A stretch of 64,000 nt of DNA from JACMLD01 sp039916305 (GCA_039916305.1 JBDSLR010000013.1:1-64000); one strand, 5' to 3'. Positions 8,732-17,200 are shown, counted from the first letter of the stretch. The notes: generated from the letters alone by a model not told the origin. Made by a program: numbers and translations.

Positions 8732-8758
8732 AGACCGGCTGCAACCGGTCTTTTATTT
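8732..8758 (+). terminator. Rho-independent terminator of plsY
   Basis: AGACCGG at 8732-8738 pairs with CCGGTCT at 8745-8751, followed by a T-rich tract. Confidence 0.85.
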
Positions 8759-8809
8759 TTTGCATCTCTTAACTTGGTACAACAATTGATTTTATACCCT
8801 AAAAAGAAC

Positions 8810-9622
8810 ATGATGACCCGTTATTGCTCAATGATTGCCCTAATAGTTTTTATCAGCAGTTGCACAACCAACGCTGTAACCGGAAGGAAACAATTATCAC
8901 TCGTATCAGATGCGGAAGTAAAAAGCATGGCTGTTACGGAATACAAACAATTTTTATCGGCCAATAAAGTAGTCAGTGCCGGTGTTAGCAAAGATGCAGA
9001 AATGGTACGAAGGATAGGGGGGCGGCTCACAACCGCTATAACCGCTTATTATACCTCACAGGGTAAGGCAAATGTGCTTGATGGCTATGAGTGGGAATAT
9101 AACCTGGTAGATTCTAAAGAGGCAAACGCCTGGTGCATGCCCGGTGGAAAGATAGTGGTGTATACGGGCTTGCTTCCCATCACCCAAAATGAAGCTGCGT
9201 TGGCAGTTGTAATGGGGCACGAGATTACCCATGCCCTGGCAAACCATGGTAAAGAGCGGATGAGTATGGGGCTTGCCCAGCAGTTAGGAGGTGTTGCGTT
9301 ATCTGTAGCACTGGCCAGTAAACCCGCAGAGACCCAGAATTTATTTATGACCGCGTACGGCGCAGGTAGCCAGGTAGGCATCACACTGCCGTTTTCCCGC
9401 AGGGATGAATATGAGGCTGATAAGCTGGGACTAAATTTTGCTGCCATGGGCGGTTATAATCCCCAAGAAGCAATTGCCCTTTGGGAAAGGATGGAAAAGG
9501 CGGCCGGTAGTGGCAAACCACCGGAAATGTTGAGTACCCACCCGTCAGAAGGGAACCGTATTGCCCGCCTGAAAGAGCAAATGCCGGAGGCTTTGACTTA
9601 TTACAAGCCGGTTGGCAGATAA
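8810..9622 (+). CDS. M48-family zinc metalloprotease, lipoprotein
   Basis: A 270-residue exported protease. A short signal peptide ends in ISSC (Cys at residue 18), a lipobox that predicts lipid anchoring. The zinc motif HEITH is at 137-141 and the third ligand lies in DEYEADKLG. The preceding NAWCMPGGKIVVYTGLL and following NHGKERMS place it with periplasmic M48 proteases of the LoiP/YcaL/BepA group, which degrade misfolded envelope proteins. The ATG at 8810 (or the adjacent 8813) is preferred over a TTG at 8774 because only it puts the signal peptide at the N-terminus. Confidence 0.9.
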   Translation: MMTRYCSMIALIVFISSCTTNAVTGRKQLSLVSDAEVKSMAVTEYKQFLSANKVVSAGVSKDAEMVRRIGGRLTTAITAYYTSQGKANVLDGYEWEYNLVDSKEANAWCMPGGKIVVYTGLLPITQNEAALAVVMGHEITHALANHGKERMSMGLAQQLGGVALSVALASKPAETQNLFMTAYGAGSQVGITLPFSRRDEYEADKLGLNFAAMGGYNPQEAIALWERMEKAAGSGKPPEMLSTHPSEGNRIARLKEQMPEALTYYKPVGR

Positions 9623-9660
9623 GTTATTATAAAATAATGATTTAAATCAACAGGTAATTG

Positions 9661-9690
9661 ATACCGCCGGCTAATCCGGCGGTATTTTTC
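9661..9690 (+). terminator. Rho-independent terminator of the M48 gene
   Basis: ATACCGCCGG at 9661-9670 and CCGGCGGTAT at 9676-9685 form a perfect 10-bp stem with a 5-nt loop and trailing Ts. Confidence 0.92.
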
Positions 9691-9723
9691 GTGTTTAGGC
9701 GCGGTCGTTCGCAGTTATTGTTT

Positions 9724-9731
9724 TACCTTTG
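9724..9731 (+). promoter_or_regulatory. -7 box TACCTTTG upstream of the 9781 gene
   Basis: A perfect match to TAnnTTTG, located after the preceding terminator and 49 bp before the ATG at 9781. A -33 TTG at canonical spacing is not evident. Confidence 0.55.
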
Positions 9732-9780
9732 CATTTCCCCATCTAACTAAAAACAAACCCTAAAACAAAAATTTCTAAAT

Positions 9781-10230
9781 ATGTCTCAAACGTTGTTTGA
9801 AAAACTCCTGATACAGGACGAGAGAAATTTGCTTATTCAAGGGCTTCCATCTTCAATTGAAAAACAGTTTACCAAATTGTCTTTTTCAAAAAATGTAACA
9901 CCCTTGCTCAAAAGCCGCAAGATAGATTTTGCGCTTGTTTTTGCTGTTAGTGAAAGCCAGTTAAGTGGCATCTTACGCGAAGTTATACCTGCATTAAAAA
10001 GTGAAGCAAAATTGTGGATAGCTTATCCAAAAGCTACTTCTAAGATTGCGACTAACTTAAATCGTAATTGCAGCTGGGATTGCGTTACGGGTGCCGGTTA
10101 TGCCGATTTAGACAATGACAAGGTAGAACTGGACAATGTATGGGTTGCCAGCCGCTTTAAAAAAGCGCTGCAACTGGCACCGGTAGTTACCGGTAAGTCC
10201 AGGGTTAGACAGGTAGCTGAAAAAGTGTAA
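9781..10230 (+). CDS. Conserved hypothetical protein, DUF3052-like
   Basis: A 149-residue soluble protein without signal peptide or membrane segment. The middle and end (KLWIAYPKATSKIATNLNR, then VELDNVWVASRFKKA) resemble the W-x-x-x-PK...S.. and final V..VWxxxRF pattern of DUF3052 proteins; this is recall of a pattern and not a search result. Function is unknown. It has its own promoter box and a terminator, so it is monocistronic. Confidence 0.65.
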   Translation: MSQTLFEKLLIQDERNLLIQGLPSSIEKQFTKLSFSKNVTPLLKSRKIDFALVFAVSESQLSGILREVIPALKSEAKLWIAYPKATSKIATNLNRNCSWDCVTGAGYADLDNDKVELDNVWVASRFKKALQLAPVVTGKSRVRQVAEKV

Positions 10231-10251
10231 CCTGGAAAAGATATGTAATAG

Positions 10252-10285
10252 ACGGTCCTGCTTTTTAGCGGGACCGTTTTATTTT
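10252..10285 (+). terminator. Rho-independent terminator of the 9781 gene
   Basis: ACGGTCC at 10252-10258 pairs with GGACCGT at 10271-10277; a T-rich run follows. Confidence 0.85.
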
Positions 10286-10302
10286 TACCAAAAACTGAGG
10301 CT

Positions 10303-10830
10303 ATGTCTTTTATTAATGTAGAAATTAAAGCCAGAACAACCCGGGCCACTGAAATAAGAAAATACCTGCTGGATAATAAAGCCGAGTACAGGGGCACCGA
10401 CTTGCAGACCGACACCTATTTCAATACAGCAAAAGGCCGGTTAAAGCTGCGGGAGGGTAATATTGAAAATAACCTCATTTATTATGAGCGGGAAAATAAG
10501 GCCGGTCCCAGGCAGTCTGCTTTTAGCCTGTTGCAGGTAGCTGAGCCGGAGACTTTAAAAGAAATGCTGGCCGCAGCCGTAGGTGTCAAGGTGGCCGTAA
10601 TAAAGCAGCGCGAGATTTACTTTATTGAAAACGTAAAATTTCATTTAGACAGCCTGGAGCAATTAGGCAGTTTTGTTGAAATAGAAGCAAGCAATAAATA
10701 CGCCCCCTTAACCAACACCAGGTTGAATGAGCAATGTGTTTTTTACATGCGGGAATTTGGCGTGGAACCACCCGATTTAATAAACGTGTCTTACAGCGAC
10801 ATGCTGCTGGCCTTGCAAGGCAATGATTAG
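10303..10830 (+). CDS. CYTH-domain protein, class IV adenylate cyclase-like
   Basis: A 175-residue single CYTH domain. CYTH enzymes bind triphosphates with a tunnel barrel whose first strand carries ExExK; here that strand reads NVEIK at residues 5-9, so the first acidic residue is Asn. Later strand motifs match: TDTYFNTAKGRLKLRE and LDSLEQLGSFVEIEA. Relatives are CyaB-type adenylate cyclases, thiamine triphosphatases and inorganic triphosphatases. Which activity this one has cannot be told from sequence, and the CyaB annotation often carried by such proteins should be taken as a family name. Confidence 0.8.
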   Translation: MSFINVEIKARTTRATEIRKYLLDNKAEYRGTDLQTDTYFNTAKGRLKLREGNIENNLIYYERENKAGPRQSAFSLLQVAEPETLKEMLAAAVGVKVAVIKQREIYFIENVKFHLDSLEQLGSFVEIEASNKYAPLTNTRLNEQCVFYMREFGVEPPDLINVSYSDMLLALQGND

Positions 10831-10841
10831 TTAGGGTTCAA

Positions 10842-10849
10842 TATATTTG
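10842..10849 (+). promoter_or_regulatory. -7 box TATATTTG upstream of the WbpD-like gene
   Basis: A perfect TAnnTTTG match 12 bp after the CYTH stop and 79 bp before the ATG at 10929. It would start a transcript with a leader of about 70 nt for the two-gene sugar operon. Confidence 0.55.
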
Positions 10850-10928
10850 TAAGTGTCAGCAACAGTATTGCGTTCATCAATCTGCGCAAGCACCATTAAA
10901 CATAAAGTATTAATTTGTTAATTGCAGT

Positions 10929-11519
10929 ATGGCCAACAGTTACTTTGTGCATTCCTCATCAGTTATAGACGATCCCTGCACAATAGGTGAGGGGACTAAA
11001 ATCTGGCATTTTTGTCATATTATGAAAGATTGCGTTATTGGGGATAATTGCGTGCTTGGTCAGAATGTTGTTATTTTTTCTGGCGTAACACTGGGTAGCA
11101 ATACTAAAATACAAAATAATGTTTCCGTATACACCGGCGTAACCTGTGAGGAAGATGTTTTCCTTGGCCCCTCAATGGTGTTTACCAATATACTCAATCC
11201 AAGAAGTGCGGTGAGCCGGAAAGATGATTTCAGGAAAACACTGGTAAAAAAAGGGGCCACTATTGGTGCAAACGCCACCGTCATCTGCGGAAATATTATT
11301 GGCGAATTTGCTATGGTGGGAGCCGGTGCAGTAATCACCCGGGACGTTAAGCCCTATGCATTGGTGCTGGGTAACCCCGCCCGCCATGCAGGCTGGGTAA
11401 GTGAGTATGGACACCGGTTGCACTTCTCAGAAAAGGGCCTGGCTGAATGCCCTGAAAGCAAACAGGTATATCAGTTAGACAATGAAGTGGTAACAAAAAT
11501 AAATGAGCCGTATTCATGA
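10929..11519 (+). CDS. WbpD/WlbB-like sugar-nucleotide N-acetyltransferase
   Basis: A 196-residue left-handed beta-helix protein built from hexapeptide repeats (GDNCVLGQNVVIFSGV, GANATVICGNIIG) and ending in LVLGNPARHAGW. The N-terminal SSSVIDDPCTIGEGTKIWHFCHI matches the WbpD/WlbB group that acetylates the 3-amino group of UDP-2-acetamido-3-amino-2,3-dideoxyglucuronate. It overlaps the downstream Gfo/Idh/MocA gene by 4 bp, and that pairing is typical for diacetamido-uronic acid synthesis. Other required enzymes (WbpA dehydrogenase, WbpE aminotransferase) are not in the window. A general acyltransferase on another 3-amino sugar (FdtC type) is possible. Confidence 0.8.
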   Translation: MANSYFVHSSSVIDDPCTIGEGTKIWHFCHIMKDCVIGDNCVLGQNVVIFSGVTLGSNTKIQNNVSVYTGVTCEEDVFLGPSMVFTNILNPRSAVSRKDDFRKTLVKKGATIGANATVICGNIIGEFAMVGAGAVITRDVKPYALVLGNPARHAGWVSEYGHRLHFSEKGLAECPESKQVYQLDNEVVTKINEPYS

Positions 11520-12529
11520 AAGAAGTGATTCATTTTGCATTGATTGGCTGCGGTCGTATTGGTAAAAAGCATGCAGAAATTATACAAAGTTTGCCTGGAG
11601 CCGAATTAACTGCTGTTTGTGATACCAACCAAGGGGCAGTTGCCGGAATAAGCAAAGCAATACCCTTTTATTTATCCATAGACGCATTGCTGGATACAGA
11701 AAAATCGATTGATGTAGTAAGTATAGCCACCCCTAATGGCCTCCACGTCACCCATGCGCTGAAAGCGCTGCACGCAGGTAAGCATATTGTAGTAGAGAAG
11801 CCTATGGGACTTACAAAGGCCAGTTGCGCGGAAGTAGTAGAAAAAGCATCCCAGGTTAATAAGCAGGTATTTTGTGTTATGCAAAACCGGTATTCTCCGC
11901 CCAGTTCCTGGATAAAAGATTTAATGCTGAGTAAAAGACTCGGAAAAATATTTTTAGTAAAAATTGACTGTTTCTGGAACCGCGATGAACGCTATTATAT
12001 AAAAGGGGGCTGGAAAGGAACTACTTCGCTGGATGGAGGAACACTTTTCACCCAGTTCAGTCACTTTGTAGATATGATGTACTGGCTTTTTGGGGACATA
12101 CATGATATCCACGCAAATTTTTTCGATTTTAATCATCAGCAGACTACCGCGTTTGAAGATGCCGGTATCATACATTTCAGATTTAATAATGGCGGTGCAG
12201 GCGTATTTAATTACTCAACTGCATTGTGGGATAAAAATTTTGAAAGTACGTTAACGGTGATAGCAGAAAACGGCACTGTCAAGATAGGGGGGCAGTATAT
12301 GAACGAGGTTTTGTATTGCCACATAAAAGATTATACAATGCCCATGCTGGCGCCCAGTCAACCTCCTAATGCTTATAGCGGGTATACAGGCAGTGCCGCT
12401 AACCATGGCTTTGTATTTCAAAATGTACTGGATGTATTAAATGGCCGGTCAACGGTTTCAACAAATGCGCTTGAAGGCATGAAGGTGGCAGAGATTATTG
12501 AGAATATCTACAAGCTTAAAAATGCATAG
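11516..12529 (+). CDS. Gfo/Idh/MocA oxidoreductase, WbpB/WlbA-like
   Basis: A 337-residue NAD-dependent oxidoreductase. The Rossmann motif FALIGCGRIGKKHAE is at the N-terminus, VVEKPMG near residue 95 carries the catalytic lysine of the family, and a C-terminal alpha/beta domain follows with GGTLFTQFSHFVDMMYWLFG. WlbA/WbpB oxidises the 3-hydroxyl of UDP-GlcNAcA ahead of transamination. The 4-bp ATGA overlap with the acetyltransferase gene implies coupled translation and a shared pathway. Substrate assignment is inferred from this neighbour only. Confidence 0.8.
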   Translation: MKEVIHFALIGCGRIGKKHAEIIQSLPGAELTAVCDTNQGAVAGISKAIPFYLSIDALLDTEKSIDVVSIATPNGLHVTHALKALHAGKHIVVEKPMGLTKASCAEVVEKASQVNKQVFCVMQNRYSPPSSWIKDLMLSKRLGKIFLVKIDCFWNRDERYYIKGGWKGTTSLDGGTLFTQFSHFVDMMYWLFGDIHDIHANFFDFNHQQTTAFEDAGIIHFRFNNGGAGVFNYSTALWDKNFESTLTVIAENGTVKIGGQYMNEVLYCHIKDYTMPMLAPSQPPNAYSGYTGSAANHGFVFQNVLDVLNGRSTVSTNALEGMKVAEIIENIYKLKNA

Positions 12530-12568
12530 CACATTGTTTCTTGCAATCCTGTATCGGCCATTGCCAGT

Positions 12569-13765
12569 TTAATAAATAATTTCTTCTCCGTCAACCTTCA
12601 ATAGTAATTCCTTTTTATCGCTTTCTTCCACGCGGCCGGTGATGCGGGCTTCTATGCCAAACAGCCTGCCCGCAGCAATTAAATTATCTGCTGAATCAGC
12701 ATCCGTAAAAATTTCAAGGCGGCATCCCATGTTAAAAACCTGGTACATTTCCCGGTTATCAGAATTGGACGATTGCTGAATAATTTTAAAAACAGGCGGC
12801 ACTTCCGGCAAATTATCCTTTACAATTTTAAAATTGCCTGGCAGGTATTTCATGCACTTGGTTTGTCCGCCGCCACTGCAATGTATAAGACCATGGATGC
12901 TGTCAAAATGATTTTCCAGGATTACTTTCAACAACGGCGCATAGGTTCTTGTTGGGGATAAAATCAGCTGCCCCACCGTTAACTGCCCGGCGGCAGGTAA
13001 CGTAGCCGGATGATAGCTGGCCGGATTAACGATATCATTAAAAGCATGTGGCCCGATGTAGATGACGTCTTCATCCAAACCGGTATCATACGATTCAGGA
13101 AAATTGCTGCCATAGCTTTTACGCAGTACGTCGTGCCGGGCACTGGTAAGCCCGTTGCTGCCAATACCGCTGTTATAAGCGGTCTCGTAAGAAGCTTGTC
13201 CGTAGCTGTTAAACCCTACTATTACATCGCCTGCCTTTATTTTATCATTGCCAATAACCTTGTTTTTAGGCCACCTGGCCGCCATGGTGCCATTAACGGC
13301 AATGGTCCTCACCACATCACCCACATCTGCAGTTTCGCCACCCAGGTAATGGATATTTATCCCAAATTTCTTTAATTCTTCAAATAATTCCTGCGTTCCG
13401 TTGATGACTGCTTCCAGCACTTCTGCCGGTACCAGCCTTTTATTGCGGTCAATGGTAGACGAAAACAATAATTTATCATGGATGCCAACACAAAGCAGGT
13501 CATCCAGGTTCATCACCACTGCATCCTGTGCAATGCCTTTCCACACAGATACATCACCGGTTTCTTTCCAGTACAAATACGCCAGTATACTTTTGGTGCC
13601 TGCCCCATCCGCATGCATTACATTTATCCAGTCTGCATCCGCACCCAGGTAATCGGGGTATAATTTGCAAAAAGCATACGGGTAAAGGCCCTTATCAAGT
13701 TTCTCGGTTGCCTTATGTACTTCTTCTTTCTGTGCTGAAACGCCCCGTTTTGAATATAAACTCAT
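12569..13765 (-). CDS. purM: Phosphoribosylformylglycinamidine cyclo-ligase (AIR synthetase)
   Basis: A 398-residue PurM, the long form found in Bacteroidota (others have about 345). The first residues and HADGAGTKSILAYLYW (the ATP/substrate loop), followed by QDAVVMNLDDLLCVG and HYLGGETADVGD, match PurM/PurL superfamily active-site segments. It closes the imidazole ring of FGAM with ATP in step five of purine synthesis. It is divergent from ribF; its -7 box is 16 bp upstream of the ATG. No other purine gene is nearby. Confidence 0.94.
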   Translation of the reverse strand: MSLYSKRGVSAQKEEVHKATEKLDKGLYPYAFCKLYPDYLGADADWINVMHADGAGTKSILAYLYWKETGDVSVWKGIAQDAVVMNLDDLLCVGIHDKLLFSSTIDRNKRLVPAEVLEAVINGTQELFEELKKFGINIHYLGGETADVGDVVRTIAVNGTMAARWPKNKVIGNDKIKAGDVIVGFNSYGQASYETAYNSGIGSNGLTSARHDVLRKSYGSNFPESYDTGLDEDVIYIGPHAFNDIVNPASYHPATLPAAGQLTVGQLILSPTRTYAPLLKVILENHFDSIHGLIHCSGGGQTKCMKYLPGNFKIVKDNLPEVPPVFKIIQQSSNSDNREMYQVFNMGCRLEIFTDADSADNLIAAGRLFGIEARITGRVEESDKKELLLKVDGEEIIY

Positions 13766-13781
13766 AATGCGGTTTGAGCCG

Positions 13782-13789
13782 CAAAACTA
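13782..13789 (-). promoter_or_regulatory. -7 box of purM
   Basis: On the minus strand this reads TAGTTTTG (TAnnTTTG). A minus-strand TTG inside the adjacent heptad array (13810-13812) sits 20 bp further out, suitable as -33. The ATG of purM is 16 bp downstream. Confidence 0.6.
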
Positions 13790-13793
13790 AATA

Positions 13794-13827
13794 TTCAATT
13801 TTCAATTATCAATTTCAATTATCAATT
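13794..13827. repeat. Heptad array, unit (T/A)TCAATT, between purM and ribF
   Basis: Five consecutive units: TTCAATT, TTCAATT, ATCAATT, TCAATT (one base short), ATCAATT. The array fills the space between the two divergent -7 boxes, so it supplies the -33 region of purM and the upstream region of ribF. Confidence 0.75.
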
Positions 13828-13834
13828 AGTTTTG
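13827..13834 (+). promoter_or_regulatory. -7 box of ribF
   Basis: TAGTTTTG matches TAnnTTTG and ends 12 bp before the ribF ATG at 13847, predicting a leader of only a few nucleotides. Confidence 0.55.
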
Positions 13835-13846
13835 CACCACTTTATA

Positions 13847-14788
13847 ATGAAAGTATACAGCAACATAGAAACTTTACCCGCTTTTAACAAAGCCGTGGTA
13901 ACCATTGGTAGTTTTGACGGGGTACACCTGGGGCACCAGCAGATTATTACACAGTTAAGAATGGAGGCGCAACGCATTGGTGGAGAAACCGTATTGGTTA
14001 CGTTTGACCCGCATCCACGCAAAATTGTAAGCGCAAAACCGCTTCAATTGATCAATACAGCTTCCGAAAAAATAGAATTGTTGCAGCAGCAGGGCATTGA
14101 CAACCTGGTAATCGTTCCTTTTACAGCTGCTTTTGCCAGTCAGTCCGCTGCCGCTTATATGGAAGATTTCCTGGTCAGCCGCTTTCATCCGCATACTGTT
14201 ATTATTGGGTATGATCACCGTTTTGGCAAAGACCGCAGCGGCGATTTTCACCTGCTGGAGCAATATGCTGCACAACATGCTTTTGAACTAATTGAAATAC
14301 CGGTGCATGTAATTGATGAAGCCAGTATCAGTTCTACTAAAATCAGGGTTGCTTTGCTGAATGGGCAAATTGAAGAAGCCCGGCGTTTCCTGGGCTATGA
14401 TTATTTTTTTGATGGCCTGGTGGTAAAAGGCAATCAACTGGGGAGGACCATTGGCTATCCTACTGCTAACCTGCAGCTGCAGATTGCCGACAAACTTGTG
14501 CCGGGTAATGGTGTGTATGCAGTATATGTTGCAATACGCGATGGTCTGCACCCTGCAAGTGCCAATCCGCTACTCAAAGGCATGATGAATATTGGTGTGC
14601 GCCCCACCGTAGATGGCACCCAACTGTCTATTGAGGTAAACATTTTTAATTTTGATGCGGATATCTATGGCGCTACCATACGGGTATACCTGAAGAAATA
14701 CCTGCGGGGCGAACAAAAGTTTAACGGGCTGGACGCATTAAAGGAACAGTTGGCAAAAGATCGCATCAACGCGTCACTTTACCTGTAA
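13847..14788 (+). CDS. ribF: Bifunctional riboflavin kinase/FAD synthetase
   Basis: A 313-residue RibF. The N-terminal FMN adenylyltransferase domain shows TIGSFDGVHLGHQQII (nucleotidyltransferase HxGH) and GYDHRFGKDRSGDFHLL, and SSTKIRVALLNGQIEEA closes that domain. The C-terminal flavokinase domain starts near residue 185 with GRTIGYPTANL and continues NIGVRPT. It makes FMN and then FAD, cofactors needed by SdhA in this same window. The ATG at 13847 is used because a TTG five codons earlier lies inside the -7 box. Confidence 0.96.
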   Translation: MKVYSNIETLPAFNKAVVTIGSFDGVHLGHQQIITQLRMEAQRIGGETVLVTFDPHPRKIVSAKPLQLINTASEKIELLQQQGIDNLVIVPFTAAFASQSAAAYMEDFLVSRFHPHTVIIGYDHRFGKDRSGDFHLLEQYAAQHAFELIEIPVHVIDEASISSTKIRVALLNGQIEEARRFLGYDYFFDGLVVKGNQLGRTIGYPTANLQLQIADKLVPGNGVYAVYVAIRDGLHPASANPLLKGMMNIGVRPTVDGTQLSIEVNIFNFDADIYGATIRVYLKKYLRGEQKFNGLDALKEQLAKDRINASLYL

Positions 14789-14799
14789 GATTATTTTAT

Positions 14800-15804
14800 T
14801 TAATAAGGACTGATCATTTTAACGGCCAGCTCCTTCAGCAGCGAAGCATCTGCCGTGCCCATATCATTCACCCCTAAACTTTTAAGGTTATAAGCATGTA
14901 AAAGAAGAAGGGTTCTTTCTATGCCTTCGTACCCGTAGTTCTTCAGCGTTTCAAGGGCCTGGCGTGCAGCAAAAATATTGTTGTAAAAAAGAGGCTTCAC
15001 TGCATGCTCACTTTTATCGGGCATACCAAAAAGCGAAAATACTTTTGAAAAATAATTGTAGATAGCGGGCAATACCAGCTGTATGGGTGCCGCCTTGGGA
15101 TTGCTTTCAAAATAGCGGATGATGCGGATGGCCCTTGGCAGATCTTTTTTTGCAAGTGCATCCTGCAGTTCAAATACATTGTATTCTTTGCTTACGCCAA
15201 TGTATTTTTCAATGTCATCCTCACTGATTGTTTTTCGCGTGCCCAGATTAACGGCCAGCTTATCAATCTCATTGTTTATCCTGGAAAGATCATTACCAAT
15301 ATGTTCTACCAGCAACATCAATGCTTTTTGTGACAGACTGTATCCTTTGGAGGCGGCCAGGTTGCTTACCCATTCAGGCAACTGGTTCTCATATAATTTT
15401 TTGGTGGAAAGTAATTCACCTTTTTCTTTCAGCAACTTTGCCAGCTTGCTGCGGCCATCAATTTTTTTTTCTTTATAGGAAACAACAAAAATGGTAGAAG
15501 CCAGCGGATTTGCGATGTAGTTTTCAAGCTTGTCAATTTCCTTCATTTGCTGCGCCTCTTTCAGTAATACCACTTGTCTTTCGGAAAACATAGGGTAGCG
15601 CATGCAGGCATTTACAATGTCGGCCCAGCTGGCATCTTTTCCGTAAAAAACGGTCAGGTTGAACCCTGCTTCCGCTTCGCTCAGAATATGGTGTTCGGCA
15701 TAATTCATCACCTGGTCTATATAATATTCTTCTTCGCCTTCCAACCAATAAACAGGCCTGAATGCTTTCTTTTTCCAGTCGGTTAAAATTTTTTCTACTG
15801 ACAT
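14800..15804 (-). CDS. holA: DNA polymerase III subunit delta
   Basis: A 334-residue clamp-loader delta subunit. The N-terminal LEGEEEYYIDQVM and the FVVSYKEKKIDGRSKLAKLLKEKG segment mark the AAA-like domain I, and LLVEHIGNDLSRINNEIDKLAV with KTISEDDIEKYIG marks the lid and linker region typical of HolA. It opens the beta clamp during loading. The gene is convergent to ribF with 11 bp between stops and no obvious terminator. Confidence 0.93.
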   Translation of the reverse strand: MSVEKILTDWKKKAFRPVYWLEGEEEYYIDQVMNYAEHHILSEAEAGFNLTVFYGKDASWADIVNACMRYPMFSERQVVLLKEAQQMKEIDKLENYIANPLASTIFVVSYKEKKIDGRSKLAKLLKEKGELLSTKKLYENQLPEWVSNLAASKGYSLSQKALMLLVEHIGNDLSRINNEIDKLAVNLGTRKTISEDDIEKYIGVSKEYNVFELQDALAKKDLPRAIRIIRYFESNPKAAPIQLVLPAIYNYFSKVFSLFGMPDKSEHAVKPLFYNNIFAARQALETLKNYGYEGIERTLLLLHAYNLKSLGVNDMGTADASLLKELAVKMISPY

Positions 15805-15856
15805 TGTTTTGCAATATTAGTAAAATAAAAAAAGGAATAATCAGACATGGTTTTTT

Positions 15857-15872
15857 ACGAATAATTATTCGT
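15857..15872. repeat. 16-bp perfect palindrome, operator-like
   Basis: ACGAATAATTATTCGT reads the same on both strands, with no loop. It lies 53 bp upstream of holA and about 200 bp upstream of the 16073 gene, in the divergent region. A dimeric regulator site is plausible; no regulator is identifiable. Confidence 0.45.
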
Positions 15873-16072
15873 TGTTCTTACTAACGGTAATTGCTGAAAT
15901 ACACGATAGGAAAGGGTTACAGCCCTGTTAACCAATGAAGTCTGAGTTTATCAACAACTGTTAATACCTCTAAAAATAATTCTGGCATGGTTTTAGTCTA
16001 AAGGGTAAATAGCTGAAAAAATCAGCACGTTTACAGGGAACGTATTAATAACTTAAAGAAAGCGAAACTAAT

Positions 16073-17050
16073 ATGAGTACTACAAATTATCCATCTGCAA
16101 CACCGCAGAACCAGGCGCCAAAAAAAGATTACAGGGGTTTAATCATCGGCCTTTTAGCTGTTGGTCTTTTAGGAACATGGGGTTATTTACTATGGAATAA
16201 TAATAAGAATGAGCAAAGCATTGTTGTAAAAGACAGCCAGATTGCAAGAGTTACAGATGAAAAAAGTGAAATCCAGCGCAGTTTTGATGCGTCCCTGGCA
16301 CGTCTTGATTCAGTTACCGGCAGCAACAATCAGTTACAGAGCAAGCTTACTGAAGCAACCAATGACATCTCAAAAAGAAAAGCAGAAATCCGCAGCATAT
16401 TAGGTAAGAAGAATGCTACAGCAGCAGAACTTACAAGAGCCAAAGAACTGGTTGGTCAGTTAAATGATAAAATTGCAGGTCTTGAGCAGAAGGTTACAGA
16501 ACTGACTGCTCAAAACACACAATTGAATACTGATTTAACAAGTGAAAAAGGTAAAACCACGCAGCTTTCGGCAGACTTACAAACTACATCTGTAGCTAAA
16601 GCTGAGTCTGATAAAAAAGTAGAAATTGCGTCTACCTTTAATGCTTCTAATATCGCTATCACGCCAATACAGGAAAAGAAAAATGGTCGTGAAAAAGTAA
16701 CAACAACTGCAAAACGCGTTGATAAATTAGTTATCTCTTTTGATGTTGACAACCGCATTGTTCAGTCTGGTGCTGCTGATATTTATGTAGCTATCACTGG
16801 TCCTGATGGAAAGCCGGTGGCAGTTGAAGCGCTGGGTTCAGGTACTTTTACAACACGTGATGAAGGTGATAAATTATTCACTGCTAAAGTTCCTGTTGAA
16901 TTCGAAGCTGGCAAAAAGAAAAATGTTCAGTTTGCATGGAAACAAAACAGCGATTTTCAGCGTGGTAACTACAAAATCGAAATTTATCACAATGGTTACA
17001 AGATTGGTGAAGGAACACGTGAACTAAAGAAGGGTGGATTGTTTGGATAA
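16073..17050 (+). CDS. Membrane-anchored coiled-coil protein, unknown function
   Basis: A 325-residue protein with a cytoplasmic proline-rich N-terminus, one transmembrane helix at about 22-41 (GLIIGLLAVGLLGTWGYLLW), a long predicted coiled coil from about 50 to 190 (repeated heptad pattern in IAGLEQKVTELTAQNTQLNTDL), and a C-terminal beta-rich domain (about 205-315) with VDKLVISFDVDNRIV and RGNYKIEIYHNGYKIGEG. The architecture implies that the coiled coil holds the C-terminal domain out in the periplasm. Family conservation in Bacteroidota is likely but function is unknown to me. A terminator follows 28 bp after the stop. Confidence 0.8.
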   Translation: MSTTNYPSATPQNQAPKKDYRGLIIGLLAVGLLGTWGYLLWNNNKNEQSIVVKDSQIARVTDEKSEIQRSFDASLARLDSVTGSNNQLQSKLTEATNDISKRKAEIRSILGKKNATAAELTRAKELVGQLNDKIAGLEQKVTELTAQNTQLNTDLTSEKGKTTQLSADLQTTSVAKAESDKKVEIASTFNASNIAITPIQEKKNGREKVTTTAKRVDKLVISFDVDNRIVQSGAADIYVAITGPDGKPVAVEALGSGTFTTRDEGDKLFTAKVPVEFEAGKKKNVQFAWKQNSDFQRGNYKIEIYHNGYKIGEGTRELKKGGLFG

Positions 17051-17078
17051 TATCACTTCTTATTATTTCTATATAAAG

Positions 17079-17103
17079 CCGCTCTTAACAGAGCGGTTTT
17101 TTT
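17079..17103 (+). terminator. Rho-independent terminator of the coiled-coil gene
   Basis: CCGCTCT at 17079-17085 pairs with AGAGCGG at 17090-17096 and is followed by seven Ts. Confidence 0.9.
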
Positions 17104-17200
17104 ATGCCCTGACAGTGTGTTCGTCATAGAACATAATTGCGATAAGCATATTGACGGGTCTTGAAAATAGTTAGAAAAGCAGGAAGGGAAAATAAGGATA

